Assembly: GCA_025998755.1 (NCBI GenBank)
Contig: AP024674.1
Location: 2,434,162 to 2,498,161 of the forward strand
Source of the DNA: Armatimonadota bacterium
GTDB lineage: Bacteria; Armatimonadota; UBA5829; DSUL01
Length of the DNA: 64,000 nucleotides
Reading direction: 5' to 3'
Shown piece after piece: positions 35,548 to 44,271 of the stretch. Within the stretch, counting starts at the first letter, position 1. Every line of letters begins with the position of its first letter. Both the position numbers and the translations under genes were made by a program. A model generated the notes under the pieces. That model saw nothing but the letters and a program-made list of their open reading frames with translations, was not told the DNA's origin and searched no databases.

Positions 35548-36633
35548 TCAGCCGCTCCCGCCCGCAGCCAGGGCTGTCAGCCGCTCGAAACCGTCAATCA
35601 CCATCTCGGCCTTCAGGATACGCAGGCGCTCCGGCAGCCGCAGCCCGCGCAGCCGAACGGCGTCCTTCGCGGTGGTGACGATCCACTCCGCTCCCGCATC
35701 CTCCGCGATCTTCGCGGCGCCGTCCAGCTCCTGCTGGCTGAACGGATGGTGATCGGGCAGGAACCACTCTGCCACCACCTCCGCGCCGGCATCTTTCAGG
35801 GTGGCCGAGAACGAAGCCGGAGAGCCGATGCCGCAAAACGCCATCACGCGCACCCCACGTAGCGAATCCGCAGGTTCTTCCCGCCCATCAGGAAAGGCGA
35901 CCCTAACGGGGGAGTACCAAGCTTCGAAAAGTTCGGCTCCGGGAGCCAGGCACCGCACTTTCCGCCGGAGACGCTCCCGCTCCTCCTCCCCGACCTCGTT
36001 GGCGTGCGAGATCACAACCGCGCCCGCCCTGCGCAGTCCGCCTGCAGGTTCCCGCAGCATCCCGGCGGGCATCACGCGACCGTTGCCGAACGGCGAACGC
36101 GCATCCACCAGAACGATGTCCACATCCCGGTGCAGCTGCCAGTACTGAAGACCATCATCCAGCAGCAGAACATCTGCGCCCATCTGCTGGATGGCCATTC
36201 TGCCCGTCACACGCCGGTCCTTGCCGGCAAGGATAACCACCCCCGCAAGATTCGCCGCCAGCAGGGCAGCCTCGTCGCCGCACTGACGCCAGTCCACCAG
36301 GGGGCCGGACCCGTTTGAGACGATCAGACCCTGATCTCCCTCCTGACCGCCATATCCACGAAGCAAAACTGCGCAACGGCGCTCCCGGCTCAGGCGGCGC
36401 GCCAGAGCCTCGGTCACCCCCGTCTTGCCTGTTCCGCCCAAGGTCAGGTTTCCAATGCTGACCACGCGGGCTTCCAGGCGCTCACGCCTGCGCAGGCCCA
36501 ACCGCTCTGTGGCCAGGTAGACAGCCAACCCCAGGCGGTACAGCAACTCCAGCGGCGTCAATCCTGCCACCAGAAGCCGGCCGGCCAGCCCGGCCGGCTC
36601 GCCCCGCGCCGCTGCGATCCAGAGATCACGCAC
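35548..36633 (-). CDS. lpxK: tetraacyldisaccharide 4'-kinase
   Basis: The 361-residue LpxK phosphorylates the 4' position of the lipid A disaccharide. The P-loop is GGTGKT (66-71) within SIGNLTLGGTGKTGVTEALA; then LLRGYGGQEGD, GDEAALLAANL, VLLLDDGLQYWQLHRDVDIV, VDARSPFGNGRVMPAGMLRE and FCGIGSPASFSATLKDAG. It starts with GTG at 36633 and overlaps the end of waaA by 8 bp. Confidence 0.95.
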   Translation of the reverse strand: MRDLWIAAARGEPAGLAGRLLVAGLTPLELLYRLGLAVYLATERLGLRRRERLEARVVSIGNLTLGGTGKTGVTEALARRLSRERRCAVLLRGYGGQEGDQGLIVSNGSGPLVDWRQCGDEAALLAANLAGVVILAGKDRRVTGRMAIQQMGADVLLLDDGLQYWQLHRDVDIVLVDARSPFGNGRVMPAGMLREPAGGLRRAGAVVISHANEVGEEERERLRRKVRCLAPGAELFEAWYSPVRVAFPDGREEPADSLRGVRVMAFCGIGSPASFSATLKDAGAEVVAEWFLPDHHPFSQQELDGAAKIAEDAGAEWIVTTAKDAVRLRGLRLPERLRILKAEMVIDGFERLTALAAGGSG

Positions 36634-37945
36634 GGGGCTGCCCCGCTCCTTCCGCCAACTCGAAGATGGCCCTGGCGCACGCTTCGGAAGCGCCTCTGCT
36701 GGACCGGATCAGGTCGAGAGCCCGGCGGCGGTACTCCTCCTCATCCCGGCCCGAAACCAGCTCAGCCACGCGGGACGCCATCGCCTCTGGGGTCTCCTCG
36801 CGGAATGCCACTCCGGCCTGGCGAGCTCTGGCTCCAATATCGCGGATCTTGTAATCATAGGGACCATAGACCACGGGCACCCCCTGCGCCAGCGGCTGCA
36901 GGATATTGTGCCCCCCTTTGTCCACGAACGTGCCTCCCACAAACGCCACTCGCCCCAGGGCATACGCCGACGCCAGCTCCCCGAATGTGTCCAGCACCAG
37001 CACGTCGACGCTTCCGGCATGGCATCCGGCTGACCTTCGGACAGCGCTCAGGCCAGCGCTCTCCGCCAGCCGGCAGACATCAGGAGCCCGCTCCACTTGC
37101 CGCGGTGCAATCAGCAAGAAAAGCTCCGGTTCCCGGCGCCGGGCTTCAAGAAACGCCTGCAGCGCGACCTCATCCTCGCCGGGATTGGTGCTTCCCGCCA
37201 CGAACGCCGGCCTGCCAGGCTCCACGCCCAAACGCTCCGCCAGATCGCGCTTCTGTTCTGCAGACAGGGGCTCTTCAGCCTCGTCGAATTTGGTGTTGCC
37301 GGTCACCGCAACCGCTTCCGGATGAGCGCCCAGCGAGATGATGCGCTCCGCATCCTCTTCTGTCTGCATCAGAAAGCGGTCTATTCGCGAGAGTGCCCAG
37401 CGGAAGATCCAGCCGTGCTTGGAGGCGTTTTGCAGCATGTGGTCAGTTACGCGGCCGTTGAACAGCGCCAACGCGGCGCCGGCACGGGATGTCTCGCTTA
37501 GCAGATTCGGCCAGATCTCCGCTTCGCAAAGTGCCAGGCAACGCGGTTTGAGCCGCCCCACCACAGCGCGCACCGGGGGCAGCAGATCCACGGGCAGATA
37601 GAACGCTGTCACCTCCGGCAGGACCTTGCGCGCCATCTGATGGCCGGTGGCTGTGATGGTGGAGATGGCGGGCTGCCTGGATCCCGGCAGGGCCTGATAA
37701 GCCCGGACCACGGGGGCGGTGGCCGCCACCTCGCCCACCGAGACCGCGTGGAACCAGACCACATCCCCTCGCCTCAGCGCCCTCTGACGCTCCGTGGGCC
37801 AGCCCAGACGCTCGGCCCATCCATCGCGCGACTTGCCGTTCACCAGCACCCGGTACCCGAACCAACCCAGCAAAACCGGGCTGGCAACCGTCAGGGCCGC
37901 GTTATATGCCAGAAACGCCCCGCGTCCCGATTTGCCCTCAGACAT
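36626..37945 (-). CDS. waaA: 3-deoxy-D-manno-octulosonic-acid (Kdo) transferase
   Basis: The 439-residue GT-B enzyme attaches Kdo to the lipid A precursor. It has an N-terminal membrane-associated segment (FLAYNAALTVASPVLLGWFG), then VWFHAVSVGEVAATAPVVRA, the catalytic-region LALCEAEIWPNLLSETSRAG, LFNGRVTD, and C-terminal LVLDTFGELASAYALGRVAF, VGGTFVDKGGHNILQPLAQG. The ATG at 37945 overlaps the msbA stop by 8 bp. The Kdo synthesis genes (kdsA, kdsB) are not in the window. Confidence 0.95.
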   Translation of the reverse strand: MSEGKSGRGAFLAYNAALTVASPVLLGWFGYRVLVNGKSRDGWAERLGWPTERQRALRRGDVVWFHAVSVGEVAATAPVVRAYQALPGSRQPAISTITATGHQMARKVLPEVTAFYLPVDLLPPVRAVVGRLKPRCLALCEAEIWPNLLSETSRAGAALALFNGRVTDHMLQNASKHGWIFRWALSRIDRFLMQTEEDAERIISLGAHPEAVAVTGNTKFDEAEEPLSAEQKRDLAERLGVEPGRPAFVAGSTNPGEDEVALQAFLEARRREPELFLLIAPRQVERAPDVCRLAESAGLSAVRRSAGCHAGSVDVLVLDTFGELASAYALGRVAFVGGTFVDKGGHNILQPLAQGVPVVYGPYDYKIRDIGARARQAGVAFREETPEAMASRVAELVSGRDEEEYRRRALDLIRSSRGASEACARAIFELAEGAGQPRA

Positions 37946-39686
37946 CGGCAACCCCCGCATCCGCCAGGCGATGCTGCACCTCATACAGCTTACGGAACAG
38001 AGTGTCTCCGGACATCAGCTCTGTAAACGATCCCTCTTCCACAAGCCGCCCCCGCTCCAGAACAAGGATGCGGTCCGCCTTCGTGATGGTGGCCAGACGG
38101 TGCGCGATGATGAACGTGGTGCGCCCCTGCATCAGCTTCTCCAGCGCTTCCTGCACCAACCGTTCGGATTCGGCGTCCAGGGAGGAGGTTGCCTCGTCCA
38201 GAATCAGGATGCGCGGGTCCGCCAGGATGGCCCGCGCGATCGCAAGACGCTGCCTCTGACCCTGGGACAGGCGCGCGCCCCGCTCGCCCAGCACCGTCTC
38301 ATAGCCCTCCGGCGTCCGCAGGATAAAATCGTGAGCGTTTGCGGCCTTTGCAGCGGCTTCGATCTCTTCCTGCGTCGCATCCCGCCGGCCATAGGCGATA
38401 TTCTCGCGGATGGTGGTGGCGAACAGCACCGTCTCCTGAGGAACAATGGCGATCTGGCGGCGCAGCGGGGCCAGCTGCAGAGTGCGCACATCCCGACCGT
38501 CCACCAGAACCCTGCCCTCCACCGGGTCATAGAAGCGGGGGATCAGGCTTGCCACGGTGGACTTGCCCGCTCCGCTTGGTCCCACCAGCGCCACCACCTC
38601 CCCGCTGTTCACCCGGAACGTGACGTTAGTCAGGGCAGGCGTCCCGGTGGCGTAACGGAAGGACACGTTCTCGAAAGCCACATCTCCACGAATGCGTCCC
38701 GGATCCACCGCGTCGGGAGGTTCCACGATGTCGGGATGATCGTCCAGGATATCGAAGATGCGCTGAGAGGCGGCGGAGATGGTCTGGTAATTCACATTGA
38801 TGCGCCCGATCATCCGGGCCGCGCCGGCCACCTGCGTCATCAGAAAAACGAACTGACCCAGCTCTTCCCAGGTCAGCAGATTCTGACTGACCTGCCAGCC
38901 GCCGTAAAGCAGGATGCCGATGGTTCCGAACGCCCCCACCAGCTCCACGGTGGGGTTCAGCATGGCGGTGCGTTTGGCTCCCTTCATAGCGGCGCGGTAG
39001 CCTTCCCGGTTCTGACGGGCAAAGCGGTCCATCTCATAGTCTTCCGCCGCGAAGCTCTTGATGATGCGCATCCCGGAGATGGTCTCTTCCATCAGCGAGG
39101 TAAGATCCGCAAGGCGCATCTGAAGCAGCGAAGTCAGCGATCGCATCTTCCCGGCAATCCGGGCGATGACCAGCGCCATCACCGGGACGGCCACCAGCGC
39201 CGCCAGGGTGAGCGATGGACTCAAGCGGAACATCCACGCCAGCCCGACAAGACCCTTGACCGGACCCTGAATCACCTCGATGAACAGGGGGGAACTGGTC
39301 TGGATGACGTTGACGTCATTGGTCATCCGGCTCAGGATCTGCCCGGTCCGCTGCCGGTCGAAAAAGCTGAGGGAGAGTGCGTGCAGGTGATTATACAGTC
39401 TACCTCTCAGGTCCATCGCCAGGCGGAAGATGCCCGCCGAGAGCAGCACGGTTTGCTGGTAGCTGAAGAACCACTTGCCCCCGTAAATGAACAGGACGAA
39501 CCAGCACAGCTCCAGCAGAAGCTGCTGGGCCCGGTCCGGCGAAGCCATTCCCAGCTCGATGAACTTCTTCAGCGCCAGCGCGATGGACAGGTCGAACAGA
39601 GAGGCCACTCCTGCCGCGAGCAATCCGCCGGCGAAGTACTTGAGATGCGGCCTGGCGATGTCAAGCAACCGGCGGAACGGGCTCAA
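37938..39686 (-). CDS. msbA: MsbA-type lipid A ABC exporter
   Basis: The 582-residue half-transporter has an N-terminal six-helix membrane domain and a C-terminal nucleotide-binding domain: Walker A GPSGAGKST, signature SQGQRQRLAIARAIL, Walker B RILILDEATSSLD, and H-loop IIAHRLATI. It would flip Kdo-lipid A across the inner membrane, which its location between lpxB and waaA supports. The start is TTG at 39686, overlapping the lpxB stop (TTGA), with AGGAGG 5 bp upstream inside lpxB; longer starts in the frame are less likely. Confidence 0.93.
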   Translation of the reverse strand: MSPFRRLLDIARPHLKYFAGGLLAAGVASLFDLSIALALKKFIELGMASPDRAQQLLLELCWFVLFIYGGKWFFSYQQTVLLSAGIFRLAMDLRGRLYNHLHALSLSFFDRQRTGQILSRMTNDVNVIQTSSPLFIEVIQGPVKGLVGLAWMFRLSPSLTLAALVAVPVMALVIARIAGKMRSLTSLLQMRLADLTSLMEETISGMRIIKSFAAEDYEMDRFARQNREGYRAAMKGAKRTAMLNPTVELVGAFGTIGILLYGGWQVSQNLLTWEELGQFVFLMTQVAGAARMIGRINVNYQTISAASQRIFDILDDHPDIVEPPDAVDPGRIRGDVAFENVSFRYATGTPALTNVTFRVNSGEVVALVGPSGAGKSTVASLIPRFYDPVEGRVLVDGRDVRTLQLAPLRRQIAIVPQETVLFATTIRENIAYGRRDATQEEIEAAAKAANAHDFILRTPEGYETVLGERGARLSQGQRQRLAIARAILADPRILILDEATSSLDAESERLVQEALEKLMQGRTTFIIAHRLATITKADRILVLERGRLVEEGSFTELMSGDTLFRKLYEVQHRLADAGVADV

Positions 39687-40927
39687 ACAGCACCTCCTGA
39701 CTGCGGCTCGCCCCGCGTCTCGCGCAACCACGCGAGGAGCGCTTCCGCGGTCCGATCAAGCGCCCCGGGCGGCTCAAGCATGCTCCTGAGTTCGCAAAGA
39801 GTCCGCCCCTGCGCGGCACGCTCCGGCGTGTCTTCCAGAAGCGAAAGCAGATGCGCGGCGATCGCTTCTCCCGTCGCCTCATCCTGACGCAATTCGGGAA
39901 CCACCGGCGCATCGGCCAGGATGTTAGGCATTGCGATATAGCGAATGCGGATACGGCGCAAGCGATACTCCAACTTCATCAGCCGAGACCCGCGATAGGC
40001 CACCACCATCGGGGTTCCGGCCACCAGCGCCTCCAGAGTGACGGAGCCGGAGCAGGCTGCGGCGGCCCTCGCGTGGCAGAGCGCCTCGATGGTGGCACCC
40101 CGCGCCAACGCCACGCAGGGACGCACCCCGGTGCGCTTCTCCTGCCGCTCCAGCTCCTTCCGCGTGATGGCGGCCGCCTCTGCAGCCGGGAAATGATCCG
40201 ACAGCGCAACGGCGAAGGCCGTCCGGCCCGGGCGCTGCTTCTCGATCAGAGCCGCCGCTTCCAGCACCACCGGCAGCAAGTGGCGCACCTCGTGGCCGCG
40301 GCTGCCGGGCAGTAATGCGACAAGGCTTCGCCCCGGGTCCAGGTCCAGCGCATCCGAGAACTCGCGCGCCGTCATCCGGGGACGCACCTGGTCCAGCAGG
40401 GGATGCCCGAGGAAGTCCGCCCTTGCTCCTGCCTGCCGGAGCATCTCGGCATACCAGGGATACGGGCTGATGAAGTAATCTGCCGCCTGCTCCACGCCGG
40501 CCGAAAGGCGATCCCTGCGCCAGGATCCGGGCGGAAACCAGTATGCCACCGGGATCCCGATGGAACGGGCAAAGGGGGTGATTCGCAGATTGAACGCTCC
40601 CGCGTCCACAGCCAGCACCATGTCCGGCCTGCGGAGCTCCAGCTCCCGGCGCGCGCGTTTCAGCAGCCGGAGCATATCCGGTATCAGCCGCGCCACCTGC
40701 ACGAATCCGATGGCGGAAACCTGAGAAGCGTCGAACAGAAGCTCCATCCCCGCCTCGCGCAGCCTCCGCCCGCCGATTCCCCAGCATCTCAGAGAAGGAA
40801 CTCTCTTCCGTAGCGCCGGCAGAAGAAGGGACGCCTGGTGATCCCCCGAAGCGTCCCCGGCAAAGACCGCTATTTCCAGCCCGCCCGGCCGGGCCGCTGT
40901 CTCCAAGCCCCCGGAACCGGCTTGCAT
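39683..40927 (-). CDS. lpxB: lipid-A-disaccharide synthase
   Basis: The 414-residue GT19 enzyme joins UDP-diacylglucosamine and lipid X. Motifs: VFAGDASGDHQASLLLPALR, SVSAIGF-type QVSAIGFVQVARLIPDMLRL, VDAGAFNLRI, YWFPPGSWRRDR, LGHPLLDQVRP, VALLPGSRGHEVRHLLPVVL, and the C-terminal SGSVTLEALVAGTPMVVAYR. The first ~15 residues are an extension before the family's usual start. It follows lpxA after 8 bp. Confidence 0.95.
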   Translation of the reverse strand: MQAGSGGLETAARPGGLEIAVFAGDASGDHQASLLLPALRKRVPSLRCWGIGGRRLREAGMELLFDASQVSAIGFVQVARLIPDMLRLLKRARRELELRRPDMVLAVDAGAFNLRITPFARSIGIPVAYWFPPGSWRRDRLSAGVEQAADYFISPYPWYAEMLRQAGARADFLGHPLLDQVRPRMTAREFSDALDLDPGRSLVALLPGSRGHEVRHLLPVVLEAAALIEKQRPGRTAFAVALSDHFPAAEAAAITRKELERQEKRTGVRPCVALARGATIEALCHARAAAACSGSVTLEALVAGTPMVVAYRGSRLMKLEYRLRRIRIRYIAMPNILADAPVVPELRQDEATGEAIAAHLLSLLEDTPERAAQGRTLCELRSMLEPPGALDRTAEALLAWLRETRGEPQSGGAV

Positions 40928-40935
40928 TCCGGGCG

Positions 40936-41754
40936 TCAGCCCCTCGGAGTATCCAGCTGCCGCCCCCCGAATCCGAACTTGATGTTCTTCACGAACTCCA
41001 GCAGGTAATCCCGCTCCGGGCTGGGTTCCACCTCGGCCTCGATGGCCTCGATGGCCTGCGAGACGTTGAAATTGGAGCGGTAAAGCAGCTTATACGCCTG
41101 ACGCAAGCCGCCCCTCACCCGGGCCGAGATGCCGGCGCGGCGGCAGCCGACGACGTTCAGGTCGTAGACATGCGCCGGACGTCCGTCCACCATCATGAAA
41201 GGTGGAACATCCTGCACCACCTTGCTCATCCCGCCGATCATTGCCAGGCGGCCGATTCGCGTGTACTGATGGACTCCCACCATCCCGCCGAAGACTACTC
41301 GGTCCTCCACCTGCACGTGTCCGCTGATCCCCACCATATTCGCCATGGTGATGTGGCTGCCGATCTTACAGTTGTGGCCGATGTGGCAGTAGGCCATGAG
41401 AAGGTTGTCGTCCCCGATGACGGTGGACTCCCCTTCGCCCGTCGCCCGGTGGATGGTGACGAACTCCCGAATGATGTTGTTGTCCCCGATGATGAGAAAA
41501 CTCTGCTCGCCCTTGTACTTATGATCCTGCGGCTCGCCGCCCAGGAAGGCGGCCGTCTTCACCACGCAGTTGCGGCCGATCCGGGTCCATTGCTGGATGA
41601 CGGCGTGGCTCTCGATGCGGGTGTTGTCCCCAATCACCACATCCGGGCCGATGACGACATACGGCCCGATCTCCACTCCGCGTCCCAGTTCCGCCGAGGG
41701 GTGCACTTCGGCCGTCGGGTGCAGCCGGGTGCCGACTTCTTCATCTATTTTCAT
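40936..41754 (-). CDS. lpxA: acyl-ACP:UDP-N-acetylglucosamine O-acyltransferase
   Basis: The 272-residue enzyme catalyses the first step of lipid A synthesis. It is a left-handed beta-helix made of hexapeptide repeats (VEIGPYVVIGPDVVIGDNTR and following) and ends in a helical domain. The catalytic His is H127 in AYCHIGHNCKIG, and the family blocks KYKGEQSFLIIGDNNIIREF and MVGISGHVQVED are present. It lies between fabZ and lpxB, the usual order. Confidence 0.96.
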   Translation of the reverse strand: MKIDEEVGTRLHPTAEVHPSAELGRGVEIGPYVVIGPDVVIGDNTRIESHAVIQQWTRIGRNCVVKTAAFLGGEPQDHKYKGEQSFLIIGDNNIIREFVTIHRATGEGESTVIGDDNLLMAYCHIGHNCKIGSHITMANMVGISGHVQVEDRVVFGGMVGVHQYTRIGRLAMIGGMSKVVQDVPPFMMVDGRPAHVYDLNVVGCRRAGISARVRGGLRQAYKLLYRSNFNVSQAIEAIEAEVEPSPERDYLLEFVKNIKFGFGGRQLDTPRG

Positions 41755-41786
41755 CTCTGGCGCACCAAGCTTCCTGAAAGGATTGG

Positions 41787-42263
41787 TTACTTTCCCACCG
41801 CCACCGGCTGCTTCTCTTCAGCGACCATCGGCTCGTCGCGCTCCACCAGTGCGAACATCAGCTCGCCGTCGGCCACCATCTGGCCGTCCACATAGGCGGA
41901 GGCCCGGACTTTGCCGATGTTGCCCCGGGCCTTCAGCATCTCCACCTCCGTGATCAGCGTGTCCCCCGGGAGCACCGGCTTGCGGAAGCGGAACCGGTCT
42001 ATGCCAGCGAAATAGGCAAGCTTGCCCATGTGCTCCGGCAGCGAAAGGATGAGGACGCCGCCCACCTGAGCCATCGCCTCCACGATCAGAACGCCGGGCA
42101 TCACGGCGTGGCCCGGGAAGTGTCCGTTGAAGAACTCCTCGTTGATGGTGACGTTCTTCAGCCCCGTCGCCCGAACGCCAGGCTCCATTTTCAGGATACG
42201 GTCCACCAGCAGGAAGGGATACCTGTGGGGGAGTATCGCGCGGATCTGCTCCACGTCCAGCAT
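41787..42263 (-). CDS. fabZ: 3-hydroxyacyl-ACP dehydratase FabZ
   Basis: The 158-residue hot-dog enzyme removes water from beta-hydroxyacyl-ACP in fatty acid synthesis and competes with LpxA/LpxD for the same acyl-ACP pool. Motifs: [17 protein letters not shown], the catalytic His in [13 protein letters not shown] (H48) and Glu in [11 protein letters not shown] (E62). The ATG at 42263 is chosen because GGAGG lies 8 bp upstream and it starts the usual N-terminus; an ATG 66 bp further upstream adjoins the lpxC stop and would add 22 residues. In some bacteria lpxC and fabZ are fused; here they are separate. Confidence 0.94.
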   Translation of the reverse strand: MLDVEQIRAILPHRYPFLLVDRILKMEPGVRATGLKNVTINEEFFNGHFPGHAVMPGVLIVEAMAQVGGVLILSLPEHMGKLAYFAGIDRFRFRKPVLPGDTLITEVEMLKARGNIGKVRASAYVDGQMVADGELMFALVERDEPMVAEEKQPVAVGK

Positions 42264-42329
42264 TCCGTAAGCCTCCGTAAAGGGGCCAACACCGGCCCCG
42301 TGGTCTCTTTGCTCTGTAATAGACGCCAT

Positions 42330-43157
42330 CTATACCGCCTTTCCTTCGACGATCCGCCGCGCCATCTCAACGTTCGCCCGGTGGCCGGTGGCCACTCCGA
42401 ACAACGCCGTCCGGAGAGCGCACCCGCACAGAGCGAGATCGCCGAGCATATCCAGCAACTTGTGCCTCACCAGCTCGTCGCTGAAGCGCAGCGGCGGCCG
42501 GATGGCGTCATCGTAAACGATGATAGCATTCTCCTCGCTTGCTCCCCGCGCCAGTCCTTTCGCCTGCAGTTCCCGGGCTTCCCGGAACAGCCCGAACGTC
42601 CGCGCGGGAGCCACGCGCTCCACCGCATTTTCCCCCTCGGAGAACTCAGCAAACTGCAGCCCGATCAGCGGATGACCATAGCGCATCAGATAGCGCGCCG
42701 CAAATGCCTGCGATGCGCTAGCCAGCAGCGTGCTGGCGCCCTCCGTCACGCACTCCAACCCATCCGGACGGCGCACGATGCGCTCACGCCCCTGCGGGCA
42801 CGTTCCCACCCGCAAAAACGCCTGGCAGAACGGCATCGCGCTCCCATCCATCGCGGGAAGCTCCGGCCCCTCTACCTCGCAGACGGCGTTGTCTATTCCG
42901 CAGATGGCCAGAGCCGCCAGCAGATGCTCCACGCAGACCACCCGCTCGCCGCCGCCGCCCAATGTCGTGCCCCGCGAAGTATCCACCACGCTCGATGGAA
43001 CGGCAGAGATCTGCTGCTCCCCCTTCCGGAACACGATACCTGCTCCGGCCGGGCCTTCGTGCACCCGGAGCTTGCAAAGCTCCCCGCTGTGAATGCCGAT
43101 GCCCTCAAAAGCCGCGGTCCCCGCCAGGGTCCTCTGCTCTCCCGGAGTAAAGATCAC
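42330..43157 (-). CDS. lpxC: UDP-3-O-acyl-N-acetylglucosamine deacetylase
   Basis: The 275-residue zinc amidase makes the first committed step of lipid A synthesis. The zinc ligands are visible: H78 in CVEHLLAAL, and H232 and D236 in ELVRHKLLDMLGDLAL; the general-base Glu is E77 and the catalytic His is H259 (GHRANVEM). N-terminal TLAGTAAFEGIGIHSGE is typical. It overlaps the lpxD stop by 4 bp and is followed by fabZ. Confidence 0.96.
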   Translation of the reverse strand: MIFTPGEQRTLAGTAAFEGIGIHSGELCKLRVHEGPAGAGIVFRKGEQQISAVPSSVVDTSRGTTLGGGGERVVCVEHLLAALAICGIDNAVCEVEGPELPAMDGSAMPFCQAFLRVGTCPQGRERIVRRPDGLECVTEGASTLLASASQAFAARYLMRYGHPLIGLQFAEFSEGENAVERVAPARTFGLFREARELQAKGLARGASEENAIIVYDDAIRPPLRFSDELVRHKLLDMLGDLALCGCALRTALFGVATGHRANVEMARRIVEGKAV

Positions 43158-44197
43158 TTCTCCCCGGCTTCCCGCAGCCGCTCCTCAAGCTCCGCCAAAC
43201 GCTGCTCCAGGGAACGGACCTGCTTCACCATCTCCGGAAGTCGTCCCAGGCTGGCCCAGATGCGCATCTCCTCGCCGTAGGGGCGTGCGGGATATCCCGC
43301 GATCTTGGCTCCAGGCGGTATGTCAGAGATGAGACCCGCCCGCGCCGCCACCTGGGCGCCATCCCCCACCTTCACGTGGTTCTTGATGCCCACCTGCCCG
43401 GCAAGCAGGACCCCGTCACCGATCACGCAGCTGCCCGAAATGCCCACCTGCGCGATGATGATGCAGTTCTTACCGATGCGCACATTGTGCGCCACGTGGA
43501 CAAGATTGTCTATCTTCGTCCCTGCCCCGATCTCCGTGAAGCCGGTGCGCGCCCGGTCTATGGTGACGCAGGATCCGATCTCTACGTCGTCGCCAATGAT
43601 GACCCCGCCGATATGAGGGACTTTCTGGTGCCCGTTCTCGGACGGATTGTAGCCGAAGCCGTCCGCGCCGATGACGCTGCCGGCGTGGATGTTCACCCGC
43701 CGACCGATGCGCGTGCCGGGATAGATCACCACGTGGGGATACAGAAAGGAATCCTCTCCCACGGTGACATCATCACCCACGTACGTGAAGGGAGAGATCA
43801 CGACCCCCCGTTCGATCACCGCCCGCTCCCCAATATAGGCGCAGTGCCCCACGCACGCCTCAGGCGAAACCGACGCCCCCGGCGCCACATAGGCGGTGGG
43901 ACGGATCCCTGGCTGCTCTTTGACAGCCGGAGCGAACATCTGCAGCACACGCGAGAAGGCGAGGCGCGGGTTGGGCACCATCACCATGGGCTTCGCCGGA
44001 TTCTCCGGCTGAAAGCGTGTCAGGACCGCCGCCGCAGCTGACTGCTGGGCGATGGAGAGATGTTTCGGAGACTCCGCGAACACCAGATCCCCCGGCCGGG
44101 CGTCGTCGATGGACGACACACCCGACACAATGGTGTCCGGATCCCCCACAATTTCGCCGCTTACCAGTTCGGCGATCTGCCGAAGATTGACCGTCAT
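43154..44197 (-). CDS. lpxD: UDP-3-O-acylglucosamine N-acyltransferase
   Basis: The 347-residue enzyme adds the N-linked acyl chain in lipid A synthesis. An N-terminal uridine-binding domain (VSGVSSIDDARPGDLVFAES) precedes a left-handed beta-helix of hexapeptide repeats, including GSVIGADGFGYNPSENGHQK, the segment that positions the catalytic His (QKVPHIGGVIIGDDVEIG), and DNLVHVAHNVRIGKNCIIIA. A helical coiled C-terminus ends the protein (LEQRLAELEERLREAG). The ATG at 44197 matches the family start (MTVNLRQIAELVSGEIVGD); the frame extends 18 codons upstream. Confidence 0.95.
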   Translation of the reverse strand: MTVNLRQIAELVSGEIVGDPDTIVSGVSSIDDARPGDLVFAESPKHLSIAQQSAAAAVLTRFQPENPAKPMVMVPNPRLAFSRVLQMFAPAVKEQPGIRPTAYVAPGASVSPEACVGHCAYIGERAVIERGVVISPFTYVGDDVTVGEDSFLYPHVVIYPGTRIGRRVNIHAGSVIGADGFGYNPSENGHQKVPHIGGVIIGDDVEIGSCVTIDRARTGFTEIGAGTKIDNLVHVAHNVRIGKNCIIIAQVGISGSCVIGDGVLLAGQVGIKNHVKVGDGAQVAARAGLISDIPPGAKIAGYPARPYGEEMRIWASLGRLPEMVKQVRSLEQRLAELEERLREAGEK

Positions 44198-44271
44198 TGC
44201 GTGTAATCCGTGAACGCACCAGCCGCCGCTATGAGGACTTCGCCCCCGCACGGCCCAATCGCCGGAATCCC

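Noticed and set aside
37794-39887. 697-codon open frame on the plus strand
   Set aside because: It is antisense to msbA and waaA, with no signal, domain or ribosome site; shadow of codon bias.
40928-40935. Small lpxI hidden between lpxA and lpxB
   Set aside because: Only 8 bp separate the two genes, and no extra domain is present in either product.
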